Notes under the pieces: model-generated | Databases searched by the model: none | What the model was told of the DNA's origin: nothing | Seen by the model: the letters and a program-made list of their open reading frames with translations, nothing else | Source: JAXMAF01 sp046350555 | GTDB taxonomy: Bacteria > Planctomycetota > Phycisphaerae > Phycisphaerales > SM1A02 | DNA length: 64,000 nucleotides | Direction of reading: 5' to 3' | Assembly: GCA_046350555.1 (NCBI GenBank) | Contig: JAXMAF010000013.1 | Location: 1-64,000 of the forward strand | Shown here: positions 1 to 8,243 of the stretch, piece by piece | Numbering within the stretch: the stretch's first letter is position 1 | Layout: every line of letters begins with the position of its first letter | Made by a program: the position numbers and the translations under genes

Positions 1-371
1 GCGAAGACCACCAGCACCGCGCTCATCGCGCAGAGCGCCAGTGCCGCCCAGTAGCCCATCGCCAGGTTCCCCGCCAACCATCCGCCCGCGCCCCATGTGT
101 GGCCGAACGTGATCGCCAGCGCGCATGCGAACGCCCATCGGCGCGGCAGCCAGAGGATCGCCGCCGAGAACGCCACGATCCACGCCACGACTCCGGCTTC
201 GAAGGCCAGCGGATGTTGCCGCAGCAACCAGCCATAGTGCGGGTTCATCTCGCGCGCCATCGCGTAGTCGCCGCGCCAGTACGCCGCCGGCTGCCACCAC
301 AAGGTGACCGACTGGTCGATGACGCACAGGACGGCGGGAGGGAGACAGAGCCAGAGTTTGCGGGCGCGCAT
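1..371 (-). CDS. Partial integral membrane protein (C-terminus outside window)
   Basis: An open minus-strand frame runs off the left edge and gives about 123 residues from ATG at 371 (starts MRARKLWLCLPPAVLCVIDQ). The visible part has four hydrophobic stretches (about residues 5-20, 55-75, 78-95 and 100-123) separated by short polar loops rich in Trp and His, so it is a polytopic inner-membrane protein. I do not recognise the family. Composition and codon use match the neighbouring genes, and no stop occurs over 371 bases in this frame. The downstream neighbour on the same strand would lie outside the window. Confidence 0.7.
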   Translation of the reverse strand, partial: MRARKLWLCLPPAVLCVIDQSVTLWWQPAAYWRGDYAMAREMNPHYGWLLRQHPLAFEAGVVAWIVAFSAAILWLPRRWAFACALAITFGHTWGAGGWLAGNLAMGYWAALALCAMSAVLVVF

Positions 372-423
372 GGATGGATGTCGTGGGCTTCCTGACACTC
401 GGCGTTTCGCGCACCGAACTCCT

Positions 424-1656
424 TCAACACCCATCGCCCCACGCGCCGAGCAGCAGGCCCATGTCGGCGCCGTTCACGATGCCATCGTTGTTGAGATCGG
501 CGATGCCAGCGTCGTTCCAGCTTCCGAGCAGGACGCCAAGGTCGGCGCCGTTCACGCAACCGTCGCCGTTGAGGTCGCCGAGGATCGCCGGCGGCATCTC
601 GTCGTTGAAACACACAAGCGGGCCGACGAGGGCACCAAATGTCGTCCGCTGCGTCTGTCCAACGACCGGCGCGCCGACGAGAGTGAAGGCGCCGCTGTCG
701 AGGATCGCGCCCGGAGTGATCGTGGCGCATCCAACAGCGCCTGTGGGCAGGCCGATCAGCGCGACGGTGTACTGGCCGCCCGCCGAGACCTGCACGAGCA
801 CGCCGAGGTTGCCGGGGATGTCGCATTGGCCCAGGGTGTTCTTCCCCCAGCACACGGCGGACCCGTCGGACTTCAGCGCGACGATGTGGGCGCCGCCGGT
901 GGCGATGCCGATCACATCGTCGAGGTTCGCCGGGACGTCGCACTCGCCCCAGTAGTTGCCCCCCCAACACGCAACCGTACCGGACTGCTCGAGCGCGATC
1001 GTGACGCCGTCGCTTCCCGCGACCTGCACCACGGTGCCGAGGTTCGCGGGCACATTGCATTGGCCGTTGCTGTTCAGGCCCCAGCACACGACCGTTCCAT
1101 CCTGCCTGAGCGCGATCGTGTGATAGGCTCCGGCCGCGACGTCGGTCACCATGCCGAGGTTCGCGGGGACGTTGCACTGGCCGAAGTTGTTGTTTCCCCA
1201 GCACACCACGGTCCCGTCGGACTTCGCCGCAACCGTGTGGGAAGTGCCCGCCGCGACCCGTGTCACAGCATTGAGGTTCGCGGGGACATCGCACTGGCCG
1301 TTGTCATTCCGTCCCCAACAGGTGACGGTCCCGTCGCCTCTGAGCGCAACGGTGTGATAGTCGCCCGTCTCGACCTGGACCACGGCGCCGAGATTGGCGG
1401 GGACCGTACATTGGCCGTAACCGTTGTATCCCCAACACGCCACGGTTCCGTTGGGCTTGAGCGCGACCACGTGAAATCGGCCCGCAGCCACGTGGGCGAC
1501 CTTGCCGAGACTTGCGGGCACGTTGCACTGTCCGTCGCCGTTGTCTCCCCAACACGTGACCGCTCCGGACGGCTTCCCGTCCGCGTGGCCGGCCGAGACC
1601 GCGATGGCCACCAAGGCCAGGAGCACGCGATGCCAAGTCATGACGCTCTGCGACAT
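424..1656 (-). CDS. Exported RCC1-like beta-propeller protein with C-terminal dockerin-like repeats
   Basis: The 410-residue product has an N-terminal signal peptide (MSQSVMTWHRVLLALVAIAV) and then seven repeats with the core CWGxNxxGQCxVPxNL, about 42 residues apart, which predicts a seven-bladed RCC1/BLIP-II-like propeller. Each repeat carries a conserved Cys pair, unusual for RCC1 and suited to an oxidising, extracytoplasmic location. The C-terminus has two calcium-loop dockerin-like units (DLNGDGCVNGADLGVL and DLNNDGIVNGADMGLL) ending in GAWG, the pattern seen at the C-termini of exported Phycisphaerae proteins. The start was chosen because GGAGGG lies 6 bases upstream of ATG and the signal peptide begins there. 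The role is unknown; surface binding or adhesion is inference. Confidence 0.85.
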   Translation of the reverse strand: MSQSVMTWHRVLLALVAIAVSAGHADGKPSGAVTCWGDNGDGQCNVPASLGKVAHVAAGRFHVVALKPNGTVACWGYNGYGQCTVPANLGAVVQVETGDYHTVALRGDGTVTCWGRNDNGQCDVPANLNAVTRVAAGTSHTVAAKSDGTVVCWGNNNFGQCNVPANLGMVTDVAAGAYHTIALRQDGTVVCWGLNSNGQCNVPANLGTVVQVAGSDGVTIALEQSGTVACWGGNYWGECDVPANLDDVIGIATGGAHIVALKSDGSAVCWGKNTLGQCDIPGNLGVLVQVSAGGQYTVALIGLPTGAVGCATITPGAILDSGAFTLVGAPVVGQTQRTTFGALVGPLVCFNDEMPPAILGDLNGDGCVNGADLGVLLGSWNDAGIADLNNDGIVNGADMGLLLGAWGDGC

Positions 1657-1744
1657 GGATCCCTCCTGTGCGAACCGCGTTGCGACGGGCGCGGCCGCGT
1701 CGTATCCCTGCGGTCGCGCTGTCGGCGCGGACACGGCTGCGCCT

Positions 1745-1851
1745 TTACACGTCCCAGTCGAACCTCGCGCCCCACCCAACCCAATTCCGCCGTGAGACAC
1801 CGCTGTTGGCAAGTGGTCGAACGCATGGAGGTCTACTGGAATCCGTATCAC
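1745..1851 (+). repeat. Palindromic dispersed element PIR-1, copy 1 (full)
   Basis: Member of the dominant repeat of this window. Consensus left end is ATACGCGTCCCAGTTGAC; the reverse complement of the right end is ATACGGATTCCAGTAGAC, so the ends form an 18-nt imperfect inverted repeat (14 of 18 identical). The interior holds CCCCACCCAACCCAGTTCC, CCGTGAGACGCCG and GGTCGAACGCATGG. 'Plus' here means the end with CGTCCCAGTTGAC comes first. The right end supplies the TGA stop of the S8 protease at 1848-1850. Confidence 0.9.
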
Positions 1852-3425
1852 TGCCCGATCGTCACTGTTCCGCCCACGGCCTTGATGAGGACGGACTTGT
1901 TGATCGTGATCGCCTCGGGCGCCGATCCGGCCTTGATCGAAATGGTGCCGCCTGAGCTCACCGCGCTGGCCCCTTCGGCGAGTGTGTTGAAAGGATTGGA
2001 AGGCGCCCCGCACTCGAAGCCACCGAACGCGAAATCCACCCAGATGTCCGACGGAATCGCCATGCACCCCGCGTCTAGGGCACTCTTGGCGTTGACGACG
2101 CCGCCTGTCACCGTGATGCCGGTCAGTGCTGGGACAGGACGCACGTTGTCGAGCACCTGATCCCGAACCTCCTGCCAGGAGAGTGCCGGGAATCGACTCC
2201 AGACGAGAGCGATCACGCCCGCCACGTGCGGACAGGCCATCGACGTGCCGCTCTTGTACCCAAAGCCGCCATTGAGCGTGGTGCTGTAGATGACGACTCC
2301 GGGAGCACCGAGATCGACCGTCGACGGACCGTAGTTCGAGAACGAGGCGAGCTTGTCGCTGGCGTCGATGGCAGCGACCGTGATGATGTTCGGCAGGTCG
2401 AACGCGGCCGGCCATGGAGGGTTGACGTCGTTGTTCTGATTCTCGTTCCCTGCCGCCGCGACGAAGATGTGGCCGATGCTCTGTGACGCCTCGATCACAT
2501 CGTACAGCGCTTGAGGAAACGCGCCGTAGCAGCGATAGCTGTTGCTGGACACCTTGATGCCCTGATCGATGACGTACTCCATCGCCTCCACACAGGCGGA
2601 AATGAGTCCGGACGTCCATGGGCAGACGCTCGTCGGCGTCTCGAACTTGAGCGCAACCAGCTTGCATGCCCAGTTGACGCCAACGACGCCAAGTCCGTTG
2701 TTCCCGACGGCGCCGACGATACCCGCGCAGTGCGTGCCGTGGCTGTCATCGTCGCTTGGGTCGCTGTCGTCGTTCGCCGTGTCGATGCCGTGGATGTCGT
2801 CGACATATCCATTGCCGTCGTCGTCAACGCCGTTGACCACCTCGCCGGGATTGGTCCAGATGTTGGAAGCCAGGTCGGGATGGCTGTAGCTGATGCCGGT
2901 GTCCAGGACCGCGACACGAAAGCCGGGATCCCCCGTCCAGGTGTTCCACGCCTCCGGCGCATCGATGTCGGCGTCGGGCTTCCCGCCGGTCTGACCGGTG
3001 TTGTGGAGGCCCCACAGCAGTCCAAACGACGGATCATTCGGGATCGTCGTCTGCGTCGAGAAGACGCGAGCGTCCGGCTCGGCATAGCGGACGGCGGGAT
3101 CGGCGCGGTAGGCCGCGATCGCCGCCGCAACGGTGCCGGGTCGAACCTGCACGAGCACCAACCCTTGCACCCTGTGATACTCCCTCAAGGTGGCCAGTGC
3201 ACCCGCCGCCGCATGCGCTGCCAGACGCATCTGAGGCGATGCGTCTTCCTTGAAGCGGACCAGCACATGTTCGGGATGGGCATCGCAGGGCGGCAGATCG
3301 AGGAGAGTTCCATCGACTGGTGGTGCCGAACGATCACCCGGCGATCCTGCGCCAAGCCTCGCGGCGGCAGCGAGGACCATGGGAATGACGACCACAGCGG
3401 TGCGTATGTCGATGTTGCATTTCAT
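1848..3425 (-). CDS. Secreted subtilisin-family (S8) serine protease
   Basis: Signal peptide (residues 1-27), an inhibitor_I9-like propeptide (about 50-125) and an S8 catalytic domain with Asp175 (VLDTGIS), His229 (DSHGTHCAG) and Ser395 (GTSMACPHVAG). An acidic insert (VNGVDDDGNGYVDDIHG) after the Asp loop is typical of calcium-binding bacterial subtilases. After the catalytic domain, from about residue 450, comes a tail (WVDFAFGGFECGAPSNPFNT then GGTISIKAGS) resembling the first rungs of a right-handed beta-helix, a fusion found in planctomycete exported proteins. The stop codon TGA lies inside the palindromic repeat at 1745-1851, so the last residues border the element. ATG at 3425 is preferred to 3446 because the signal peptide follows directly. 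Substrates unknown. Confidence 0.93.
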   Translation of the reverse strand: MKCNIDIRTAVVVIPMVLAAAARLGAGSPGDRSAPPVDGTLLDLPPCDAHPEHVLVRFKEDASPQMRLAAHAAAGALATLREYHRVQGLVLVQVRPGTVAAAIAAYRADPAVRYAEPDARVFSTQTTIPNDPSFGLLWGLHNTGQTGGKPDADIDAPEAWNTWTGDPGFRVAVLDTGISYSHPDLASNIWTNPGEVVNGVDDDGNGYVDDIHGIDTANDDSDPSDDDSHGTHCAGIVGAVGNNGLGVVGVNWACKLVALKFETPTSVCPWTSGLISACVEAMEYVIDQGIKVSSNSYRCYGAFPQALYDVIEASQSIGHIFVAAAGNENQNNDVNPPWPAAFDLPNIITVAAIDASDKLASFSNYGPSTVDLGAPGVVIYSTTLNGGFGYKSGTSMACPHVAGVIALVWSRFPALSWQEVRDQVLDNVRPVPALTGITVTGGVVNAKSALDAGCMAIPSDIWVDFAFGGFECGAPSNPFNTLAEGASAVSSGGTISIKAGSAPEAITINKSVLIKAVGGTVTIGQ

Positions 3426-3555
3426 CGCGGCGCTTCCCGACGGCACTCTTATTTGGCTTCCAGGCGAACGTCGCGCGAGTGCCGATCGCCTGCGCTCGCG
3501 GCCCCGGAGGGACCGCGCAACTCGATGCGCGAGGTTCGAGCGTGATCAGGATGGG

Positions 3556-5700
3556 TCACTGCGGCTGGAGCAGAACGAGGACGAGACCGCGGCCAGCAGC
3601 GAGCCGCGACATCGCCTTCCCGATCACGGTTCCAGATGCACGCGACTCGTCGGTGACCTTCATGGCGTGACCCGGCGTGGCCGAGGTCGTCAGCCGGTCG
3701 CCGGGCTCGATCGGTCCATTTCCACCATCGGCAGTCGTGTCGCACCAGCAATAGACGCGCCCTGCGAGCGCCAGCGCATGTTCGCCGTCGCCGACTTCGT
3801 CCTGTGAAAGCGTCAACCCCGTGTTGATCCCGCCCGCGCCGCTGACGACACCAGCGACGGCGATGTCGTGCGCCTTCGTCGACAAGCAGAGCTTGCCTGG
3901 GTGCGCGCGATCGATCACGAGCACCATGCCCGGCTGAATGCGGTTCGCCGTCTTGTCGGCATCGCTCACGTTAAAGCGTTCGGCGAGATCGCAGCCGCCG
4001 GTGATGCTGAGGCACTTCGTTCGCGTCTTTCCGTCGACGTCGAGCTTCTCCTGGGGAGTGCTCGTTCCGATGCCGACGTTCCCGGCCGAGCTGATCCGCA
4101 TCCGTTCGGGAACGGTGTTTGCGAGACCGGAACCGCCTGTAAAGAAGGTGAGCGCACCCAAGCTGTTCGCCACCTCCTGTACCATTCCGAGCGCCGCGAT
4201 CGCGTTGTTGTTGTTCCCGCCCACCAGTCCGATCCCGGTGACCGCGTTGGAGGCCGAGATGTTGTTCTCGAGAATCAGCCCGCCGCCGTAGGTCAAGTTC
4301 CAGAACGTGGCGGCTGAGCTCGGCGTCGAGTCGATGTGCGACATGTCCAGCGTCGTGGACGGATTGCCGGTGCCAATACCGACCCGACCGCTTCGATCAA
4401 TCACCATTCGAACGGCGTTGTCGACACCGTCGTGCGTGTAGAAGCGATGTTGTGCTCCGGCCACGTTCCCGAGGAAGTACCGGATCTGTCCATTCTCACC
4501 CGGAGCCTCGTTGCCGTGGACCCGAATGAACGACCCTCGGTTGAACGACGTCGCGCCGCCCCCACAGAGCGACAGGAACTCGTTGTCGGCACCGTCGGCC
4601 GAGTTGGTAACGATGTTGCGGTCATTGCCTTCGAAGCGGAGATCACCGCTGACCTGGAGCCGCGCCGTCGGCACCGCTGTTCCGATCCCGACGTTGCCCG
4701 CGCTCGTGATGGTCATCCTCCTGCTTCTTCCCTCTCCCGACGCCGATGTCCAAAACGCCAAGTCGGCAAAATCGGGACCCACCTGATGTGTGATGATCGC
4801 CGTGAAGTCATCCAAGTCGCCGTTGGCCATCGCGCCCCAGCCTCCGAAATACCCGACCTCCCTCTCCAAGCCCACCCACGGCTCCCTGCGAGACGAGACG
4901 ATGTGAGGGACGACGCCCCAATCCGCGACCTGCAACTGGCAGCATGGCGATGTCGTCCCGATGCCAACGTATCCATCCTTGTCGATGACCAGCCGTGAAG
5001 CCCCGGCCGTGGCGTCTCGGATGCTGAAGTTGTTGTGATCAAGCCCCTCCACCCGCATCTGCCATTCACGCGCGCTGTTCTTCATCTGATACGAAGGTGT
5101 CGTGTTGGCGCCGATGGTCTCGATGCGCATCCCGGTGTCGTAGTAGGCCTGCAAGTGAAGCTGTTCGCTCGGCGTGCTCGTGCCAATGCCCACCGCCCCG
5201 TTCACCGTCACATCGCCGGCGAACGACGCGCCCTGCACGTTGATCACCGCGCTCGATTGCAGGTTGAACGCCCGGAACGCGAAGGGCACCGAGGTGAGCC
5301 GGATGCGCGGCGTGAGCTCGTCGCCCGCGGGGTCGTCGTCGCTGTCGTCGATGGTCAGCCCGAGGAAGCGCGGCGCGTCGTCGAACCATCCCTTGTCGAT
5401 CGGGCCGAACGAGGTGCTCACGATGCCGGTGCCACCGCTGGTCTGGACCTGCACGTCCAGGACCACGCCGATGATCGCGCCCCCCGTCGGGGCGTCGTAG
5501 ATGAAGAAGTCGAGGACGTGCGTGCCATCGCTGAGCGGATTGCCGAGGTTGTCGGTCAGTCGCGCCTGGAAGGACATGAGCTCCTCGACCTGGCCGGCGT
5601 GCGCAGGCCACGCCACGCATTGGATCGCCACGGCGAGCGCGACGGCGGTGCGGCGCAGTGGATGCGCATCGCAGTGGCCCTTCCCATGAATCGCGGACAT
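3556..5700 (-). CDS. Exported tail-fibre-like repeat protein
   Basis: The product has 714 residues. A signal peptide (MSAIHGKGHCDAHPLRRTAV..., cleavage near PAHAG) precedes a beta-rich region (FQARLTDNLGNPLSDGTH) and then several NVGIGTxxPxxKLxVxG repeats (VGIGTSTPSEQLHLQ, VGIGTTSPCCQLQV, NVGIGTAVPTARLQV, VGIGTGNPSTTLDM, NVGIGTSTPQEKLDV), the motif of phage long-tail-fibre and collagen-like surface proteins. The C-terminal 150 residues (DLAERF, VAGVVSGAGGINTGL, GDRLTTSATPGHAMKV) are a conserved cap also found on planctomycete exported proteins. A perfect GGGAGGG leader sits 8-14 bases before ATG at 5700. No phage genes are nearby, so this is a surface protein, not a prophage remnant. Function unknown. 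Confidence 0.85.
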   Translation of the reverse strand: MSAIHGKGHCDAHPLRRTAVALAVAIQCVAWPAHAGQVEELMSFQARLTDNLGNPLSDGTHVLDFFIYDAPTGGAIIGVVLDVQVQTSGGTGIVSTSFGPIDKGWFDDAPRFLGLTIDDSDDDPAGDELTPRIRLTSVPFAFRAFNLQSSAVINVQGASFAGDVTVNGAVGIGTSTPSEQLHLQAYYDTGMRIETIGANTTPSYQMKNSAREWQMRVEGLDHNNFSIRDATAGASRLVIDKDGYVGIGTTSPCCQLQVADWGVVPHIVSSRREPWVGLEREVGYFGGWGAMANGDLDDFTAIITHQVGPDFADLAFWTSASGEGRSRRMTITSAGNVGIGTAVPTARLQVSGDLRFEGNDRNIVTNSADGADNEFLSLCGGGATSFNRGSFIRVHGNEAPGENGQIRYFLGNVAGAQHRFYTHDGVDNAVRMVIDRSGRVGIGTGNPSTTLDMSHIDSTPSSAATFWNLTYGGGLILENNISASNAVTGIGLVGGNNNNAIAALGMVQEVANSLGALTFFTGGSGLANTVPERMRISSAGNVGIGTSTPQEKLDVDGKTRTKCLSITGGCDLAERFNVSDADKTANRIQPGMVLVIDRAHPGKLCLSTKAHDIAVAGVVSGAGGINTGLTLSQDEVGDGEHALALAGRVYCWCDTTADGGNGPIEPGDRLTTSATPGHAMKVTDESRASGTVIGKAMSRLAAGRGLVLVLLQPQ

Positions 5701-5727
5701 TGTTCGTCCCTCCCGGCGGGCCGGTGG

Positions 5728-5832
5728 TGATACGCGTCCCAGTTGACGCTCGCGCCCCGTCCAACCCAACTCCGCCGTGAGACGTCGCTGTGGGCAAGGG
5801 GTCGAACGCGTGGAAGTCGCCTGGAATCGGTG
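5728..5832 (+). repeat. PIR-1 copy 2 (full)
   Basis: Full-length copy with both ends (GATACGCGTCCCAGTTGAC and CTGGAATCGGTGTGA). It lies 28 bases upstream of the start codon of the tail-fibre-like gene, hence in its 5' flank rather than at a stop codon. Confidence 0.9.
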
Positions 5833-6191
5833 TGAGTTGATGACGTCCATGAAGACCTCCGGCATCCACGCGGCGCATCCGGCGACCCGAGCCGCGACGC
5901 CGCATCGGCATGCGCCGCGACGATCGGACCGGCTGCCGCGTCTGCATTCAGGCGAAATCGGCGAGGGGGCTTCTCGCGTCGCGCTGGAAAAACTCCGCGC
6001 GAGGAACGCGCGTGGCCATCGGCGCCCATCTGGCGCCGGTCCGACTCCTTGCCCTCCGTCCGTGACCTCATGCGGCCCCGCGTACGCTTGGCCTCGAGGA
6101 CCCCGCATCGGCTTGCCGGCCATGGTCGCGCGACCACGCCCGCCCGAGCTCGATGCTCGTCGCCCGTCCCGGCGTCCCGCCGACATCCACC
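5833..6191. other. Intergenic stretch, divergent 5' region
   Basis: About 360 bases between divergently transcribed genes (3556-5700 minus, 6192-7928 plus). I see no open frame with coding character, no strong hairpin and no clear TAnnnT box close to the start of the plus-strand gene. Confidence 0.5.
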
Positions 6192-7928
6192 ATGACCGCT
6201 CGATTCGCCGACACGATCGACATGCAGGACCGCCTCTTCGCCGAGCTCTCGCGGATGTTCGGCCAGGAGGTTCCGCTCTATGACAAGTCGCTGCTGGTCA
6301 ACCGCGAGTGCAACAAGGCCGTCTGTGCGCTCCTCGGCGAGATGCACCGCGGCTTCGGCATCACCGCAGAGCAGTTGGACAAGACCAGCGGCGAGCGGCA
6401 TGGCGCGATCCGCATCGGCAAGCCGTCGGAGTGCCGCTGGGTGGCGCGCTTCTTCGGAGTGTTCGGGCTCGAGCCGCACAACTACTACGACATGTCCAAC
6501 GTTGGCGGAAAGAGCCAGCCGATCGTGGCCACGGCGTTTCGCTCGATGCTCAACCCGGAGCATCGCGTCTTCTGCTCGCTGCTGATGACCGATTATTTCG
6601 ATCCGTCCACACGGAGCCGCATCGAGGCGCTGGTCGCCCCGCGCGAGGTCTTCTCGGAGCGGGCCAAGGCGCTCGTGGAGAAGGGCGAGCGGCAGGGCGG
6701 CCTCGACTGGAACGACGCGAACGAGCTGATCCGCGAAGGCGTCGATCGGATCTTCAAGTGGACCGGCCGCGCCCGCGACCACCAGCTCTATCGGGAGCTG
6801 TGCGATGGCGGCTTCAAGGTCGCGGCCGACATCGCCTGCTTCGAGTCGCATCACCTCAACCACCTCACGCCGAACACGTTGTGCATGGACCTGTACACGG
6901 CGGCGATGAGGTGCTGCCTCGGCGAGACGACCGCCGCCGCGTTCCGCGAGCGCGCGGAGGTCGTCCTGGGTCGGTTGGCGAGGTCGGCCGACCGCGACTA
7001 CCTGCGGCTGCACTTCAAGCACCTCGCCGACGACGAGCTCGACGCGTTCACTCGGACGCCGGTCGCCGCCGGAACGATCGCGCGGCTCGCCGACGACTTG
7101 ACGCAACGGCTCCAGGAGCCCGACCTCGTCCTGAGCAAGCTCGCCCACGCGGGCTTCAAGGAGTTCACCGAGGGGCCGCCCGAGGAGACGCCGATCCTGC
7201 TGCGCCAGGACGCGTACAAGGCGCTCACCGAGCCGGTGCAGTTCCGCGAGCCGGACGGGTCGGTGGTCGACACCGTGCACACCGCGCGGTTCGGCGAGAT
7301 CGAGCAGCGCTTCTACGCGACGACGCCTGCGGGACGCGACCTCTACGACCGCTGCCTTGCCGCGGCCGAGGCCGAGAGGAAGAAGGATCCGGGCCTGATC
7401 AAGCGGGATCTCGCCGCGTACGAGGCGATGTACGCCAAGCCTTTCGCGCCGTTTCCGAAGTCGCTTCGCGAGCTGCTCGAACGGAAGCTCGTCTATGGGC
7501 GATACAGCGCGACCGCACGGGGATTCGCTGCCGCCGGTCGCGGCGAGATACGGACCACCGACATCGACGAACTCGTGCGACTGGGCCACGTGCGGTGCGA
7601 AGGACTGCGCTACGAGGACTTCCTGCCCGTGAGCGCGGCGGGGATCTTCGCATCCAACCTGAATCAGTACGGAACGAAGTCCACCGCCGCGCAGAAGCCC
7701 GTCTACACCCAGGCGATGCTCGAGGCGGTGATGGGCAGGAAGATCGTCGACTCGAACACGGTCTACGCCGGGTTGCAGGCGGAGTCGATGTGGCGGGTCT
7801 ACGCCGACCTGGGCCTCCTCGACCGGCTTGCTCCGACGGAGCGATCCGAGCTCGAGCGGACCATCGCCGCGTGCCCCGCATGCGCGCCCGATGTCGCGCG
7901 GCGCGAGCACGTGCCGTCGCGCGTGTGA
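6192..7928 (+). CDS. hglS: 2-oxoadipate dioxygenase/decarboxylase family protein (HglS/YdcJ, DUF1338)
   Basis: A 578-residue protein of the DUF1338/VOC-like family. Characterised members (HglS) are Fe(II)-dependent enzymes converting 2-oxoadipate to D-2-hydroxyglutarate in lysine catabolism; Escherichia coli YdcJ is a homologue. Visible family hallmarks are His70 in SGERHGAIRIG, the ESHHLNHLTPN motif at 218-228 (metal-ligand His) and the FGEIEQR motif near 368 (conserved Glu). Length matches the family, which is about 450-600 residues when the C-terminal extension is present. The start at 6192 (MTARFADTIDMQDRLF) is chosen because homology-like sequence begins there; upstream in-frame residues are low-complexity. 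No other lysine-degradation gene is visible, so the substrate in this organism is inference. Confidence 0.85.
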   Translation: MTARFADTIDMQDRLFAELSRMFGQEVPLYDKSLLVNRECNKAVCALLGEMHRGFGITAEQLDKTSGERHGAIRIGKPSECRWVARFFGVFGLEPHNYYDMSNVGGKSQPIVATAFRSMLNPEHRVFCSLLMTDYFDPSTRSRIEALVAPREVFSERAKALVEKGERQGGLDWNDANELIREGVDRIFKWTGRARDHQLYRELCDGGFKVAADIACFESHHLNHLTPNTLCMDLYTAAMRCCLGETTAAAFRERAEVVLGRLARSADRDYLRLHFKHLADDELDAFTRTPVAAGTIARLADDLTQRLQEPDLVLSKLAHAGFKEFTEGPPEETPILLRQDAYKALTEPVQFREPDGSVVDTVHTARFGEIEQRFYATTPAGRDLYDRCLAAAEAERKKDPGLIKRDLAAYEAMYAKPFAPFPKSLRELLERKLVYGRYSATARGFAAAGRGEIRTTDIDELVRLGHVRCEGLRYEDFLPVSAAGIFASNLNQYGTKSTAAQKPVYTQAMLEAVMGRKIVDSNTVYAGLQAESMWRVYADLGLLDRLAPTERSELERTIAACPACAPDVARREHVPSRV

Positions 7929-7975
7929 TGGGCGTTGCAGCCTGTCCGCACGCCACGATCGGGGCACGTGCCGCT

Positions 7976-8083
7976 CATGCGCGTCTCAGTTGATTCTTGC
8001 GCCCCACCCAATCCAGTTCCGCCGCGAGACGCCGCTCTGGGCGATCGGGGTCGAACGCATGGAAGTCTGCGGGGGTCCGTGCG
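7976..8083 (+). repeat. PIR-1 copy 3 (full, abutted by a MITE)
   Basis: Diverged copy from CATGCGCGTCTCAGTTGATTC to GGGGGTCCGTGCGA. Its right end is immediately followed by the 158-bp MITE, so one element probably inserted next to or into the other. Confidence 0.85.
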
Positions 8084-8085
8084 AG

Positions 8086-8243
8086 TGTCCCGAGTCAGAA
8101 ATTCGCGTCATATGTTCGGCCCTGATTTCGCCTGGCGGCGTCGTCGAGACTCCGCCTATCGCTGCGGATAGGCCGTTCGTCTCGACTCCTTGCCAGGCAA
8201 AATCATGTCGCGCCCATATGCCGCGAATTTCTGACTCGGGACA
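8086..8243. mobile_element. MITE (158 bp), copy 1, with CTAG-type target duplication
   Basis: Perfect terminal inverted repeats of 22 nt begin TGTCCCGAGTCAGAAATTCG; the whole element is nearly self-complementary, closing with a GCCTATC/GATAGGC hairpin in the centre. It is flanked by CGAG (8082-8085) and CTAG (8244-8247), read as a CTAG target duplication with one change. A second copy at 41583-41740 differs at only two positions. The right CTAG supplies the TAG stop of the M56 gene. CTAG fits the YTAR target of IS5-group elements, so mobilisation by an IS5-type transposase is plausible, but no transposase is in the window. Confidence 0.9.

Noticed and set aside
304..2160. Long plus-strand reading frame over the RCC1-like and protease genes
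   Set aside because: Shadow of the minus-strand genes; no motif, no leader, and the opposite strand has clear repeats and catalytic motifs.
3556..5700. Prophage tail-fibre gene
   Set aside because: The VGIGT repeats resemble phage fibres, but the protein has a signal peptide and Shine-Dalgarno leader, no other phage genes are near, and such proteins are common on planctomycete surfaces.
5556..7967. Long minus-strand reading frame over the DUF1338 gene
   Set aside because: High-GC antisense frame; the plus strand encodes a recognisable enzyme.
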